NCBI RefSeq assembly: GCF_002213415.1
Contig: NZ_NJGU01000006.1
Location: 1-64,000 of the forward strand
Length of the DNA stretch: 64,000 nt
Reading direction: 5' to 3'
Origin: Herbaspirillum robiniae
GTDB lineage: Bacteria > Pseudomonadota > Gammaproteobacteria > Burkholderiales > Burkholderiaceae_D
The notes below the pieces were generated by a model. The model was not told the DNA's origin. It was given only the letters and a program-made list of their open reading frames with translations, and searched no databases. Positions 29,837 through 41,434 of the stretch are shown one piece after another (within the stretch, counting starts at the first letter, position 1; each line of letters begins with the position of its first letter). The position numbers and the translations under genes are program-made.

Positions 29837-31318
29837 GTGATTTCCACATCCTCAGCGCCGCCGCGTCCGCAGCTGCGACATTTCATCAATGGCGAGTTCA
29901 TCGCCGGCGGCAAGACCTTCCGCAACATCTCGCCGGTCAACGGCGAGCACATCGCCGACATCGCTGAAGCCGACGCCGCCACCGTGGACGCCGCCGTCAA
30001 GGCCGCGCAGTCGGCCATGCGCGGTCCCTGGGGCCGCACCACGATGTCCGAGCGGGCGGCCGCGCTGCACCGCATCGCCGACGGTATCCAGGCGCGCTTC
30101 GACGAGTTCGTCGCCGCCGAGGTGGCCGACACCGGCCGCCCGGTGCACCAGGCGCGCACACTGGATGTGACGCGCGGCATCGCCAATTTCCGCACCTTCG
30201 CCGACCTGGCAAGAAGCGCCAACACCGACCTGTTCCAGAGCGAGAGCGCCGACGGCCTTGGCGCGCTCAACTACACCGTGCGCAAGCCGCTGGGCGTGGT
30301 CGGCATCATCTCGCCGTGGAACCTGCCGCTGCTGCTGCTGACCTGGAAGATCGCGCCGGCCCTGGCTTGCGGCAACGCGGTGGTGGCCAAGCCGTCGGAA
30401 GAATCGCCCTCGTCGGCCACGCTGCTGGCCGAGGTGATCCGCGACGCCGGCCTGCCGCCGGGGGCGTTCAACCTGGTGCACGGTTTCGGCGGCGGCTCGG
30501 CCGGCGAGTTCCTGACGCGCCATCCCGGCATCGACGCCGTGACCTTCACCGGCGAATCCAGAACCGGCGCCACCATCATGAAAGCGGTGGCCGACGACAT
30601 GAAGGAGGTCTCGTTCGAGCTGGGCGGCAAGAATGCCGCCGTGGTGTTCGCCGATGCCGACTTCGACGCCGCCGTGGCCGGCGTGATGCGCTCCTCCTTC
30701 ACCAACTCCGGCCAGGTCTGCCTGTGCTCGGAGCGCGTCTACGTCGAGCGCCCGATCTTCGAGCGCTTCGTGGCGGCGATGAAGGAAAAGACCCAGGCCC
30801 TGAAGGTCGGTTATCCGGCCGAGGACAACGTCGACATGGGGCCGCTGATCTCGCACGGCCACCGCGACAAGGTACTGTCCTACTACCGCCTGGCCGAGCA
30901 GGAAGGCGCGACGGTGGTGGCCGGCGGCGGCGTGCCGCACTTCGGCGACGAGCGCGACCGCGGCGCCTACGTCCAGCCCACCATCTGGACCGGCCTGCCC
31001 GACGACGCCCGCTGCGTCACCGAAGAGATCTTCGGCCCGGTGTGCCACATCGCGCCCTTCGACAGCGAAGACGAGGCCGTGCACCGCGTCAACGACAGCC
31101 AGTACGGCCTGGCCTGCGCCCTCTGGACCTCGGACCTCAAGCGCGCGCACCGCGTGGCGCCGCAGATCGAGGCCGGCCTGGTGTGGGTCAACACCTGGTA
31201 CCTGCGCGACCTGCGCACCCCCTTCGGCGGCGTCAAGCAGTCCGGGCTGGGGCGCGAAGGCGGCCGCTACTCCCTCGATTTCTACTCGGAAATCACCAAC
31301 ATCTGCATCAAGCTGTAA
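29837..31318 (+). CDS. nbaE: 2-aminomuconate 6-semialdehyde dehydrogenase
   Basis: A 493-residue aldehyde dehydrogenase that oxidises 2-aminomuconate semialdehyde to 2-aminomuconate with NAD+. Active-site Glu is in VSFELGGKNAAVVFAD and the nucleophilic Cys in NSGQVCLCSERVYVE. The cofactor-binding and oligomerisation segments (VGIISPWNLPLLLLTWK, TPFGGVKQSGLGREGG) are intact. Translation begins at a GTG (29837) behind GGGAGACC; no good ATG is available nearby. First gene of the operon, whose order matches nbaEXHJIGFCD of Pseudomonas fluorescens KU-7 from memory. 2-Hydroxymuconic semialdehyde dehydrogenase is the nearest alternative. Confidence 0.9.
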   Translation: MISTSSAPPRPQLRHFINGEFIAGGKTFRNISPVNGEHIADIAEADAATVDAAVKAAQSAMRGPWGRTTMSERAAALHRIADGIQARFDEFVAAEVADTGRPVHQARTLDVTRGIANFRTFADLARSANTDLFQSESADGLGALNYTVRKPLGVVGIISPWNLPLLLLTWKIAPALACGNAVVAKPSEESPSSATLLAEVIRDAGLPPGAFNLVHGFGGGSAGEFLTRHPGIDAVTFTGESRTGATIMKAVADDMKEVSFELGGKNAAVVFADADFDAAVAGVMRSSFTNSGQVCLCSERVYVERPIFERFVAAMKEKTQALKVGYPAEDNVDMGPLISHGHRDKVLSYYRLAEQEGATVVAGGGVPHFGDERDRGAYVQPTIWTGLPDDARCVTEEIFGPVCHIAPFDSEDEAVHRVNDSQYGLACALWTSDLKRAHRVAPQIEAGLVWVNTWYLRDLRTPFGGVKQSGLGREGGRYSLDFYSEITNICIKL

Positions 31319-31328
31319 GGAGCCGACC

Positions 31329-31727
31329 ATGAGCAGCAGCAACCGCGTCTGCATCCGTTCCGACGCCATTCCCGCGCCGCGCTTTCGCTACAGCCTGTGC
31401 GTGCAAATCGGGCCGGTGGTCCAGGTGTCGGGCATGGTGGCGCTGGACGCCGCCACCGGCCAGCTGGCCACAGGCGGCCCGGGAGCCGAGACCGCCCTCA
31501 TCCTGGCCAATCTGCAGAAGGCCCTGCCCGACTACGACGTCACCCTCGACGACCTGTTGATCGCGCGCATCTTCACCACCCGCTTCGACGCCTTCGCCGA
31601 CATCAACGCCGCCTGGGAGGCGGTGTTCACCGCAACCACGACGCCCCCGGCGCGCACCACCGTGGGCGTCAGCGCGCTGCCGCTGGGCGCCACCATCGAG
31701 ATCGAATTTTCCTTTGTCCAATCCTGA
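31329..31727 (+). CDS. nbaX: RidA-family protein, NbaX-like
   Basis: A 132-residue Rid (YjgF/YER057c/UK114) protein, predicted trimer. The core motif with the Rid Arg is [21 protein letters not shown]. It sits second in the operon, 10 bases after nbaE and behind AAGGAG. A separate 2-aminomuconate deaminase of the same superfamily is present as nbaF, so this protein probably acts on a different enamine or imine, or protects enzymes from reactive intermediates. The function of NbaX has not been established to my knowledge. Confidence 0.8.
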   Translation: MSSSNRVCIRSDAIPAPRFRYSLCVQIGPVVQVSGMVALDAATGQLATGGPGAETALILANLQKALPDYDVTLDDLLIARIFTTRFDAFADINAAWEAVFTATTTPPARTTVGVSALPLGATIEIEFSFVQS

Positions 31728-31734
31728 GGCCACC

Positions 31735-32520
31735 ATGAGCAATGCCATTGAACAAGCCGCCGAACGCCTGTGGCAGGCGCATGCCGGCGCCACGCCCTGC
31801 GATCCGGTGCGCGACCTGATCGGCCCGTCCGACATCGACGCCGCCTATGCCGTCCAGCAGCGCAATACCGAACGCTGGCTGGCGCAGGGGCGCCGCCTGG
31901 TGGGACGCAAGATCGGCCTGACCTCGCGCGCCGTGCAAAAGCAATTGGGCGTCGACCAGCCCGACTTCGGCATGCTGTTTGCCGACATGTGCGTGGCCGA
32001 CGGCGAGGCCGTCGACATCGCGCGCATCCTGCAGCCCAAGGTCGAGGCCGAGATCGCCCTGGTCATCGAGCGCCCGCTGCAACACGAGAAGCACACCGTG
32101 GCCGACATCATCAACGCCACCGCCTACGCCCTGCCGGCGCTGGAGATCGTCGGCAGCCGGGTGGCCGGCTGGGACATCCGGCTGGCCGACACGATCGCCG
32201 ACAACGCCTCCAGCGGCCTGTTCGTGCTGGGCTCGCGCCCGGTGCGCCTGGCCGACTTCGACATCACCGGCTGCGGCATGCTGATGGAGCGGCGCGGCGA
32301 CCAGGTCTCCACCGGCGCCGGCGCGGCCTGCCTGGGCAATCCGCTGCACGCCGCCGTCTGGCTGGCCGACGTCATGGCCCGCGTGGGCATGCCGCTGCAA
32401 CCCGGCGACGTCGTGATGACCGGCGCGCTGGGACCGATGGTGGCGGCCGCCGCCGGCGACGTTTTCGAGGCGCAGATCGAAGGCCTGGGCCGGGTCGGCG
32501 CCGCTTTCCTGTCCAACTGA
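31735..32520 (+). CDS. nbaH: 2-oxopent-4-enoate hydratase
   Basis: A 261-residue enzyme of the MhpD/DmpE family that hydrates 2-hydroxypenta-2,4-dienoate to 4-hydroxy-2-oxovalerate. Family motifs include [36 protein letters not shown] (metal-binding acidic residues) and [23 protein letters not shown] 31735 follows TGAGGCC; an in-frame TTG at 31714 overlaps nbaX and is unlikely. It shares the fold with nbaG but has the hydratase-type sequence. Confidence 0.9.
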   Translation: MSNAIEQAAERLWQAHAGATPCDPVRDLIGPSDIDAAYAVQQRNTERWLAQGRRLVGRKIGLTSRAVQKQLGVDQPDFGMLFADMCVADGEAVDIARILQPKVEAEIALVIERPLQHEKHTVADIINATAYALPALEIVGSRVAGWDIRLADTIADNASSGLFVLGSRPVRLADFDITGCGMLMERRGDQVSTGAGAACLGNPLHAAVWLADVMARVGMPLQPGDVVMTGALGPMVAAAAGDVFEAQIEGLGRVGAAFLSN

Positions 32521-32542
32521 TTCACAAGCGAGGCACAGCAGC

Positions 32543-33487
32543 ATGAGCGAGACAAACAACGCGCGTGTGGACGTGGCCATCATCGGCTCCGGTAACATCG
32601 GCACCGACCTGATGATCAAGGTCCTGCGCAACTCCCGGCACCTGAAGATGGGCGCCATGGTCGGCATCGATCCGGCCTCCGACGGCCTGGCGCGCGCCGC
32701 CCGCATGGGCGTGGCGACCACCCACGAGGGTGTTCCCGGGCTGACCCGCATGCCCGGTTTCGGCGACATCCGGATTGCCTTCGACGCCACCTCGGCCGGC
32801 GCCCACGCCGAGCACAACCGCATCCTGCAACAGCACGGCATCCAGGTGATCGACCTGACGCCGGCGGCCATCGGCCCCTATGTGGTGCCGGTGGTCAACC
32901 TGCGCGACCACCTGGGCAGCCCCAACATCAACATGGTCACCTGCGGCGGCCAGGCCACCATTCCGGTGGTGCGCGCGGTGTCGCGCGTGGCGCCGGTGCA
33001 CTACGCCGAGATCGTCGCCTCCATCGCCAGCAAGTCGGCCGGCCCCGGCACGCGCGCCAACATCGACGAATTCACCGAGACCACCTCGCGCGCCATCGTC
33101 AGCGTGGGCGGCGCCGCGCGCGGAAAGGCCATCATCATCATGAACCCGGCCGAGCCGCCGCTGATGATGCGCGACACCGTGTTCTGCCTGGCCGACGGCG
33201 ACGCCGACGAAGACCGGATCCGCGCCTCGGTGGAACAGATGGTCGCCGACGTGGCCGCCTACGTGCCCGGTTACCGGCTCAAGCAGGCGGTGCAGTTCGA
33301 CCGCATCCCGGCCGACCGGCCGATCAACGTCCCGGGCCTGGGTCGCGTGTCCGGCCTCAAGGTCTCGGTGTTCCTGGAGGTCGAGGGCGCGGCGCACTAC
33401 CTGCCGGCCTACGCCGGCAACCTCGACATCATGACCTCCGCCGCGCTGGCTGCCGCCGACAGCATCGCCGCGCGCCGCTTCAACTGA
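32543..33487 (+). CDS. nbaJ: Acetaldehyde dehydrogenase (acylating)
   Basis: A 314-residue NAD+- and CoA-dependent enzyme that converts acetaldehyde to acetyl-CoA. The Rossmann motif is [19 protein letters not shown] and the catalytic Cys is in [17 protein letters not shown]. It forms a channelling complex with the aldolase encoded immediately downstream (nbaI), so that acetaldehyde is not released. Start ATG 32543 is behind GAGG. MhpF/DmpF type. Confidence 0.95.
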   Translation: MSETNNARVDVAIIGSGNIGTDLMIKVLRNSRHLKMGAMVGIDPASDGLARAARMGVATTHEGVPGLTRMPGFGDIRIAFDATSAGAHAEHNRILQQHGIQVIDLTPAAIGPYVVPVVNLRDHLGSPNINMVTCGGQATIPVVRAVSRVAPVHYAEIVASIASKSAGPGTRANIDEFTETTSRAIVSVGGAARGKAIIIMNPAEPPLMMRDTVFCLADGDADEDRIRASVEQMVADVAAYVPGYRLKQAVQFDRIPADRPINVPGLGRVSGLKVSVFLEVEGAAHYLPAYAGNLDIMTSAALAAADSIAARRFN

Positions 33488-33495
33488 GGACCAGC

Positions 33496-34527
33496 ATGCA
33501 AACCGACAAGAAAATCCACATCTCCGACGTCACCCTGCGCGACGGCATGCACGCCATCGGCCACCGCTACTCCCTGCAGCAGGCGGCCGACATCGCCCGC
33601 GCGCTGGACGCCGCCCGCGTCGACAGCATCGAAGTCGCGCACGGCGACGGCCTGTGCGGCTCCAGCTTCAACTACGGCTTCGGCGCCCATACCGACCTCG
33701 AATGGATCGAGGCCGTGGCCGGCGTGCTGCAGCATGCGCGCGTGGCCACCCTGCTGATCTCCGGCATCGGCACCGTGCACGACCTCGACGCCGCCTACGC
33801 CGCCGGCGCGCGCACCGTACGCGTGGCCACCCATTGCACCGAGGCCGACATCTCGAGGCAGCACATCGAGCACGCCCGCAAGCTGGGCATGGACACGGTC
33901 GGCTTCCTGATGATGTCGCACATGACCACGCCGGCGGCGCTGGCGCAGCAGGCCAGGCTGATGGAATCCTACGGCGCGCAATGCGTGTACGTGGTCGACT
34001 CCGGCGGCGCACTGTCGATGCGCGACGTGGCCGACCGCTTCAAGGCCTTCAAGGACGTGCTCAGGCCCGAGACCGAGACCGGCATGCACGCCCACCACAA
34101 CCTGTCGCTGGGCGTGGCCAACTCCATCGTCGCCGTCGAGCACGGCTGCGACCGCGTCGACGCCTCGCTGGCCGGCATGGGCGCCGGCGCCGGCAACGCG
34201 CCGCTGGAAGTCTTCATCGCCGCGGTGGATCGCCTGGGCTACCGCCACGGCACCGATCTGTTCAGGTTGATGGATGCCGCCGACGACCTGGTGCGTCCGC
34301 TGCAGGATCGCCCGGTGCGGGTGGACCGCGAGACGCTGGCGCTGGGTTATGCCGGCGTGTACTCCAGCTTCCTGCGCCACGCCGAGGCGGCCTCCCGCCG
34401 CTACGGCATCGCCGCCGTCGATATCCTGGTGGAACTGGGCCGGCGCCGGATGGTGGGCGGCCAGGAAGACATGATCGTCGACGTCGCGCTGGACCTGGTG
34501 GCGCAACGCAAGCAGGTGGCGGCATGA
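33496..34527 (+). CDS. nbaI: 4-hydroxy-2-oxovalerate aldolase
   Basis: A 343-residue DRE-TIM metallolyase that splits 4-hydroxy-2-oxovalerate into pyruvate and acetaldehyde. It opens [17 protein letters not shown] with the catalytic Arg-Asp pair and catalytic His; the metal-binding His pair is in [16 protein letters not shown]. Its gene lies 8 bases after nbaJ, as expected for partners of the DmpFG-type complex. The stop codon overlaps the start of nbaG (ATGA). Confidence 0.95.
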   Translation: MQTDKKIHISDVTLRDGMHAIGHRYSLQQAADIARALDAARVDSIEVAHGDGLCGSSFNYGFGAHTDLEWIEAVAGVLQHARVATLLISGIGTVHDLDAAYAAGARTVRVATHCTEADISRQHIEHARKLGMDTVGFLMMSHMTTPAALAQQARLMESYGAQCVYVVDSGGALSMRDVADRFKAFKDVLRPETETGMHAHHNLSLGVANSIVAVEHGCDRVDASLAGMGAGAGNAPLEVFIAAVDRLGYRHGTDLFRLMDAADDLVRPLQDRPVRVDRETLALGYAGVYSSFLRHAEAASRRYGIAAVDILVELGRRRMVGGQEDMIVDVALDLVAQRKQVAA

Positions 34528-35299
34528 GCCCGGCCAGCCTGGAGCAGTTGGCCGCGCGGCTGGACGATGCCGCGCGCGAACGCCGGGAAGTCGACCCGCT
34601 GACACCGCAGCATGCCTTCTCGCTGGAACAGGCCTACCTGATCCAGCGCGCCTCCATCGCCCGCCGCCATGCGCGCGGCGAGCGCGCCGTCGGCATCAAG
34701 CTGGGCTTCACCAGCCGCGCCAAGATGGTACAGATGGGCGTGGACAGCCTGATCTGGGGCCTGCTGACCGACGCCATGCTGCGCGAGGAAGGCGCCGCCG
34801 TCGACCTGGGCGATTTCATCCACCCGCGCGTCGAGCCCGAGATCTGCTACCTGACGCGCCGTCCCATCGACCGCCCGCTGACCCTGCTGGAGGCCGGCAG
34901 CTACCTGGAGGCGGCGGCGCCGGCGATGGAAATCATCGACTCGCGCTACCGCAACTTCAAGTTCACGCTGGAAGACGTGGTGGCCGACAACTGCTCCTCG
35001 TCCGCCCTGGTGGTCGGCGCCTTCACCAGCGACTTCGCGTCGCTGGCCAATCGTGGCGTGGCGATGCGCTTTGACGGCCAGCCGGTGCAGCTGGGCAGCA
35101 CCGGCGCCATCCTCGGCAATCCGCTGCGCAGCGTGGTGCAGGCCTCGCGCCTGCTGGCCGGGTCCGGACTGGTGCTGCCGGCCGGCTCGCTGATCATGGC
35201 CGGCGCCGCCACCGCGGCCGAAGCCTTGCGGCCCGGCCTGCATGTGAGCACCGATATCGGCGGCCTGGGCCGCGTCGAATTCTTCACCGGAGCAGCGCA

Positions 35300-35303
<4 letters not shown>
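34524..35303 (+). CDS. nbaG: 2-oxo-3-hexenedioate (4-oxalocrotonate) decarboxylase
   Basis: A 259-residue enzyme of the MhpD/DmpH superfamily that decarboxylates 4-oxalocrotonate to 2-hydroxypenta-2,4-dienoate, the substrate of NbaH. Motifs are [35 protein letters not shown] with the metal-binding Glu residues, and [20 protein letters not shown]. The start overlaps the nbaI stop by four bases, so translation is probably coupled. The sequence is closer to decarboxylases (YRNFKF) than to hydratases. Confidence 0.92.
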
Positions 35304-37336
<2,033 letters not shown>

Positions 37337-37415
37337 GCCGCCGCAAAAAATACGACAACAAGACCGCCGCGCCGCCCGCCTGACGGGACGGCCGCGGTCG
37401 CAAGGGAGACATGAC

Positions 37416-38813
37416 ATGCACGACAACGCCAATCCGGCCAAGCACTTCCAGGACATCGTCGACCAGGAGCACGGCCTGCAGCGCCGCCTGAGCAGCAGCC
37501 AGATGTCCATGATCGCCATCGGCGGCGCCATCGGCACCGGGCTCTTCATGGGCAGCGGTTTCGCCATCGGCTTCGCCGGCCCCAGCGTGCTGATCAGCTA
37601 CGCCATCGGCGCGCTGATCGCCCTGCTGCTGATGGGCTGCCTGGCCGAGATGACCGTGGCCCATCCCACTTCCGGCTCCTTCGGCGCGTATGCCGGCTAC
37701 TACGTCGCGCCCTGGGCCGGCTTCATGGTGCGCTACGCCTACTGGGCCTCGATCGTGCTGGCGGTCGGCACCGAGGTGACGGCCGTGGCGCTGTACATGC
37801 AGTACTGGTTCCCGCAGTCGCCGGCCTGGCTGTGGATCGTGCTGTTCTCGGCGGCGCTGATCGGGGTCAACGCGCTGAGCGTGAACGTGTTCGGCCTGAT
37901 CGAGTACTGGTTCTCGATGGTCAAGATCGTGGCCATCGTCGGCTTCATCCTGGTGGGCGCCTATGTGGTCTACGGAGCGCCGGCTGGCGGCCAGATCGGC
38001 CTGCGCAACTACGTCGAGCACGGCGGCTTCTTCCCCAAGGGCTACTGGGGCACCTGGGTGGCGGTGATCGTATCGATCTTCAGCTACCTCAGCATCGAGA
38101 TGATCGCAGTCGCCGCCGGCGAGGCGAAGGAGCCTGAAAAGGCGATCACCCACGCCTTTCGCGCCGCGATGCTGCGCCTGGTGGTGTTCTACCTGCTGAC
38201 GCTGGCGCTGATGCTGGCCATCCTGCCGTGGACCGCGGCCGGCACCGACAAGAGCCCCTTCGTGCTGGTGATGGAAGCCATCCACATCGCCGGCGCCCCG
38301 GGCATCATCAACTTCGTGGTGCTGGTGGCGGCGCTGTCGGCGATGAACAGCCAGCTCTACATCACCACCCGCATGATGTTCAGCCTGTCGCGCGCCGGTT
38401 ACGCCTCGCCGGCGCTGGGCAAGCTGAACGGACGCGGCGTGCCGGTGCGCGCGCTGGCGCTGTCGTGCATCGGCATCGCGGTGGCGGCGGCGCTGAGCAT
38501 CTTCTACCCCAAGGCCTCGTTCTCGCTGATGATGTCGGTGTCGATGTTCGGCGCCATGTTCACCTGGTTCATGATCTTTGTGACCCACTACTGCTTCCGC
38601 CGCAGCTGGGACGGCGCCGGCCGCGCGCCGCTGGCCTTCCGCATGCGCGGCTTCCCCTGGCTGACGCTGCTGGGCGCGGGACTGATGCTGGCCACCATGG
38701 TCACCACCTACTTCACCGACGAGTTCAAGGCGACCCTGCTGACCGGGATTCCCTTCGTGGCGGTGCTGAGCGTGATCTACTTCATCTGGTATCGCAAGCC
38801 CGAGCAGCTCTGA
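37416..38813 (+). CDS. APC-family amino acid permease
   Basis: A 465-residue inner-membrane transporter with about 12 hydrophobic segments and the AAT-family signature MIAIGGAIGTGLFMGSGFAI at TM1. SYLSIEMIAVAAGEAKEPEK matches the conserved amino acid transporter loop. It is the last gene of the nba operon region, 79 bases after nbaD and behind AAGGGAGAC, and a terminator follows. An aromatic amino acid or kynurenine-type substrate is plausible from context, but GabP/AnsP/ProY-type substrates are equally compatible with the sequence. Confidence 0.88.
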   Translation: MHDNANPAKHFQDIVDQEHGLQRRLSSSQMSMIAIGGAIGTGLFMGSGFAIGFAGPSVLISYAIGALIALLLMGCLAEMTVAHPTSGSFGAYAGYYVAPWAGFMVRYAYWASIVLAVGTEVTAVALYMQYWFPQSPAWLWIVLFSAALIGVNALSVNVFGLIEYWFSMVKIVAIVGFILVGAYVVYGAPAGGQIGLRNYVEHGGFFPKGYWGTWVAVIVSIFSYLSIEMIAVAAGEAKEPEKAITHAFRAAMLRLVVFYLLTLALMLAILPWTAAGTDKSPFVLVMEAIHIAGAPGIINFVVLVAALSAMNSQLYITTRMMFSLSRAGYASPALGKLNGRGVPVRALALSCIGIAVAAALSIFYPKASFSLMMSVSMFGAMFTWFMIFVTHYCFRRSWDGAGRAPLAFRMRGFPWLTLLGAGLMLATMVTTYFTDEFKATLLTGIPFVAVLSVIYFIWYRKPEQL

Positions 38814-38857
38814 GTCCCCTGCGTAATTTCCCTGTGTAATTTCCTGCCCAAACAGAA

Positions 38858-38889
38858 AGAGCCGTGAAGCGATTCACGGCTCTTTTTTT
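38858..38889 (+). terminator. Rho-independent terminator of the nba/permease operon
   Basis: An 11-bp stem AGAGCCGTGAA / TTCACGGCTCT with loop GCGA, followed by a T-run. Confidence 0.93.
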
Positions 38890-39090
38890 CGCCTGCGACC
38901 TGCGTGAGCAATACGCTGCCGGCCGACTCGAAAACCTGACGCTTCCTGTCCGGCCCGGCGTTCGCGGCGCCTGCAAATGACGGCGGGCGGGCGATCTTCC
39001 ACTTCTGTCACTTCTATTGCTTCCCGGCCTTGTTCCTTTTGACTTGTCCGCCCGGCCGCAGGGCGGCCGGGTGGCCGGGGCAAGCCCGCT

Positions 39091-39420
39091 TCACTTCTTC
39101 GCGGCCGGCTTGTTCAGGCTCATGATCCAGTGCGCGAAGCGCTCGGCTTCGGCTTCGCTCAGGCCGGCGTTGGGCGGCATCGCCACCGCGCCCCATTTGC
39201 CGCTGCTGCCCTGGAGCATGCTGCGCTTGAGTTTGGCGATGGCGTCCTTGTCCTTGGCATAGCGGGCCGCCACGTCCATGAAGGCCGGGCCGACCAGCTT
39301 GCTGTCGATCTTGTGGCAGACGCGGCAGCTCTCTTCGGAAGAAGATGCGGCCATGCCGGCTGCCGGCAGCAGCAGCGCCGAGAGGGTGAACAAGGAGGGG
39401 ACGATGCGATGGAGTTTCAT
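39091..39420 (-). CDS. Small periplasmic class I cytochrome c
   Basis: A 109-residue exported protein. The signal peptide MKLHRIVPSLFTLSALLLPA ends near AGMAA, and the mature protein has one haem site, CRVCH. The likely distal Met is in AVAMPPNAGLS, as in cytochrome c551/c8-type electron carriers. ATG 39420 follows GGAACC. It lies downstream of the LVIVD protein gene on the same strand, with a terminator-like hairpin between. An electron-acceptor role for a periplasmic oxidase or dehydrogenase is possible. Confidence 0.9.
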   Translation of the reverse strand: MKLHRIVPSLFTLSALLLPAAGMAASSSEESCRVCHKIDSKLVGPAFMDVAARYAKDKDAIAKLKRSMLQGSSGKWGAVAMPPNAGLSEAEAERFAHWIMSLNKPAAKK

Positions 39421-39477
39421 GATGGTTCCTGTTGCGGTGAATGAATCGGATGCGCGGCGGCGGTGGGCCGCCCCGCC

Positions 39478-39505
39478 AAAAAAAAGTGCCATCCAGCCGG
39501 ATGGC
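39478..39505 (-). terminator. Rho-independent terminator between LVIVD and cytochrome c genes
   Basis: On the minus strand, GCCATCC-GGCT-GGATGGC is followed by AC and a run of eight T residues. The outer bases GTGCC/GGCAC extend the structure. It should end or attenuate transcription of the LVIVD gene before the cytochrome c gene. Confidence 0.75.
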
Positions 39506-39639
39506 TGAACGGCACAAGCTCAAGAGAAGGACAACTTCCTGAATCGCCGGACCCCGTCAGGGATCCGGACTGCATGCGGCGGGCCGGTATCCATCGGATG
39601 GATGCCGCCCCGCCCCATTTGTTGGCGCGGGGAACGCGC

Positions 39640-41361
39640 TTATTTCTTGGCAGGCATGCCGAACACCGGCTTGCCCAGGAGCGGCACCGACAGCGTGTAG
39701 ATGCCGTGGTTGGAGAAGACCCAGACCAGGTTGCGGTCCCATTCCACGAAGATGCTGTGGACAGGATTGGGCAGCGCGCGGATCGATTGCGTCTGCTCAT
39801 CCTTGGTGTGGCGCGCCGGATCGATCATCTTGGGCACGAAGTAGGCCGCGATGGTCGGGTTCAGCGGATCCTTCACGTCGAACATCTGCATGCCGGCGTT
39901 GTAGTACGAGTACGGCATGTAGCGCGGGCTCGGGGTACCGGGCTGGATCTGCGCGTAGCCGCTGCGCTTGGGCCCGAAGCTGCCGCGGCGCTGGCAGAAG
40001 TCGGTGAACGGCGCGTCCTTGGGCGGCACCGGCGTGGGCAGCGTGTTGACGATCTTCGGGTTCTTCGGATCGCGCACGTCGATGGTGTAGATCGCCTTCA
40101 GCGGTTCATAGCAATCCTCGGTCATCGGATAACCGCTGTAGTAGATCATGCCGGTGGACTCGACCTTGGAGACGTCGATGTTGTCGCCCTCGGTGCCGGT
40201 CACGCTGACAGGCATGTCCAGGTGCGCCACCTGCTTCATGTTCTTCGGGTCCGAGATGTCGATCACGTAGAAGCCGAAGCCGCCCATGGCCGCGTAGCCG
40301 TACTTGCCGCCCTGCTCGACCGGCTTGGGAATGAACAGCGGCATGCGCGAACCCATCCACGAGGTCTTGTTGCCGGCGCGCGGGTTCTTCTTGTATTCCT
40401 CTTCCTCGCCCAGGCGCGAACCGGGCGCCCACCACATCGACAGGCGCTTGGGGTTGCTCGGGTCGGAGACGTCGAAGGCCAGCTGGCCGCCGGTGTAGAG
40501 GTAGTTCTTGTATTCCTGGTTGGCGAAGCTGTCGTCCGGCGCGCCGGCCACGAACAGGTACTGGTCGCCGTTGTAGACCGGTACGTCCTGGCAGCCCGAG
40601 CCTTCCTGCGGCTGCTGTTGCGCCGAGTGGTAGGGATCCAGCGAGGTTTCGGACAGCAGCTTCCAGTCGGTCCACATCGGGCTGGTCACCTCGAAGATGC
40701 GAAAGCCGCGCAGCATCTGGCGCTGGCGCACGTTCTTGACCTCGTCGGGCTTGGTGTACTTGTTGGAGAGCAGGCCGTAGCGGGTGATCTCGTAGCACTG
40801 CACCGCGATCATCTTGTTCAGCTTCTTGTTGAACTTGACGTTGAACGGGCCGAACTGGTGCTCGCCGCCGCGGGTGTTGAAGGTCTTCTGCTGCACCACC
40901 TTGACGTCATGCGGATCGGTGATGTCGAACAGGTTGTACATCCAGGTCTCGTAGTCGTACAGGTAGCGGCGGCCGTTCCAGTCGAACGAGGCCTGCCAGC
41001 TGTGACCGGCGCCGGCGACGTAGGGCGTGAAGTTCTCGACCTTGACGTTCTTCTCGTACTGGTTCAGGTCCAGGTAAGGCAGGCTGCCTTCGACCGGGTG
41101 CGCGCCGTAGGCGTCGGGCGCCATGTCGGGGCTCTTGAACTTGCCGGTGGCCTTGTCGTAGCCCCAGCTGCCCGGCGCCGGGTAAGGCGGCTCGCCCGGC
41201 AGCAGCGGGCGTTGCGCGCCGGCCGCGGGGGCATCGGGCGCATTGAGGTTGACGCCGCTGCGCGGCTGCTGCGCCTGCGCCTGCATGGCGAAGACGCCGG
41301 CCGCCAGCGCGGCCACGGTGCTGAGTTGGAACAATCTTGTTTTCATGACTCCTGCTTTCAT
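39640..41361 (-). CDS. Exported LVIVD-repeat beta-propeller-like protein
   Basis: A 573-residue exported protein with a signal peptide (FQLSTVAALAAGVFAMQAQA). It contains several LVIVD-type repeats, visible as YLYDYETWMYNLFDITDPHD, LAFDVSDPSNPKRL, FYVIDISDPKNMKQVAHLD, IYTIDVRDPKNPKIV and MQMFDVKDPLNPTIAAYF, which should fold as a beta-propeller. Four Cys residues could be disulfide-bonded. No catalytic motif is evident. ATG 41361 follows AAGGAGG at an ideal distance; a second ATG five codons later has its site too close. Gene order porin, LVIVD protein, cytochrome c suggests a periplasmic electron-transfer or uptake role, inferred only. Confidence 0.85.
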   Translation of the reverse strand: MKAGVMKTRLFQLSTVAALAAGVFAMQAQAQQPRSGVNLNAPDAPAAGAQRPLLPGEPPYPAPGSWGYDKATGKFKSPDMAPDAYGAHPVEGSLPYLDLNQYEKNVKVENFTPYVAGAGHSWQASFDWNGRRYLYDYETWMYNLFDITDPHDVKVVQQKTFNTRGGEHQFGPFNVKFNKKLNKMIAVQCYEITRYGLLSNKYTKPDEVKNVRQRQMLRGFRIFEVTSPMWTDWKLLSETSLDPYHSAQQQPQEGSGCQDVPVYNGDQYLFVAGAPDDSFANQEYKNYLYTGGQLAFDVSDPSNPKRLSMWWAPGSRLGEEEEYKKNPRAGNKTSWMGSRMPLFIPKPVEQGGKYGYAAMGGFGFYVIDISDPKNMKQVAHLDMPVSVTGTEGDNIDVSKVESTGMIYYSGYPMTEDCYEPLKAIYTIDVRDPKNPKIVNTLPTPVPPKDAPFTDFCQRRGSFGPKRSGYAQIQPGTPSPRYMPYSYYNAGMQMFDVKDPLNPTIAAYFVPKMIDPARHTKDEQTQSIRALPNPVHSIFVEWDRNLVWVFSNHGIYTLSVPLLGKPVFGMPAKK

Positions 41362-41434
41362 TGAAAGGCCTCCTTGAAACTTGCAGGACCGGCGGCGACT
41401 GCCGCCGGTCCCTTGCCGCCCGCTCCGACCTGCG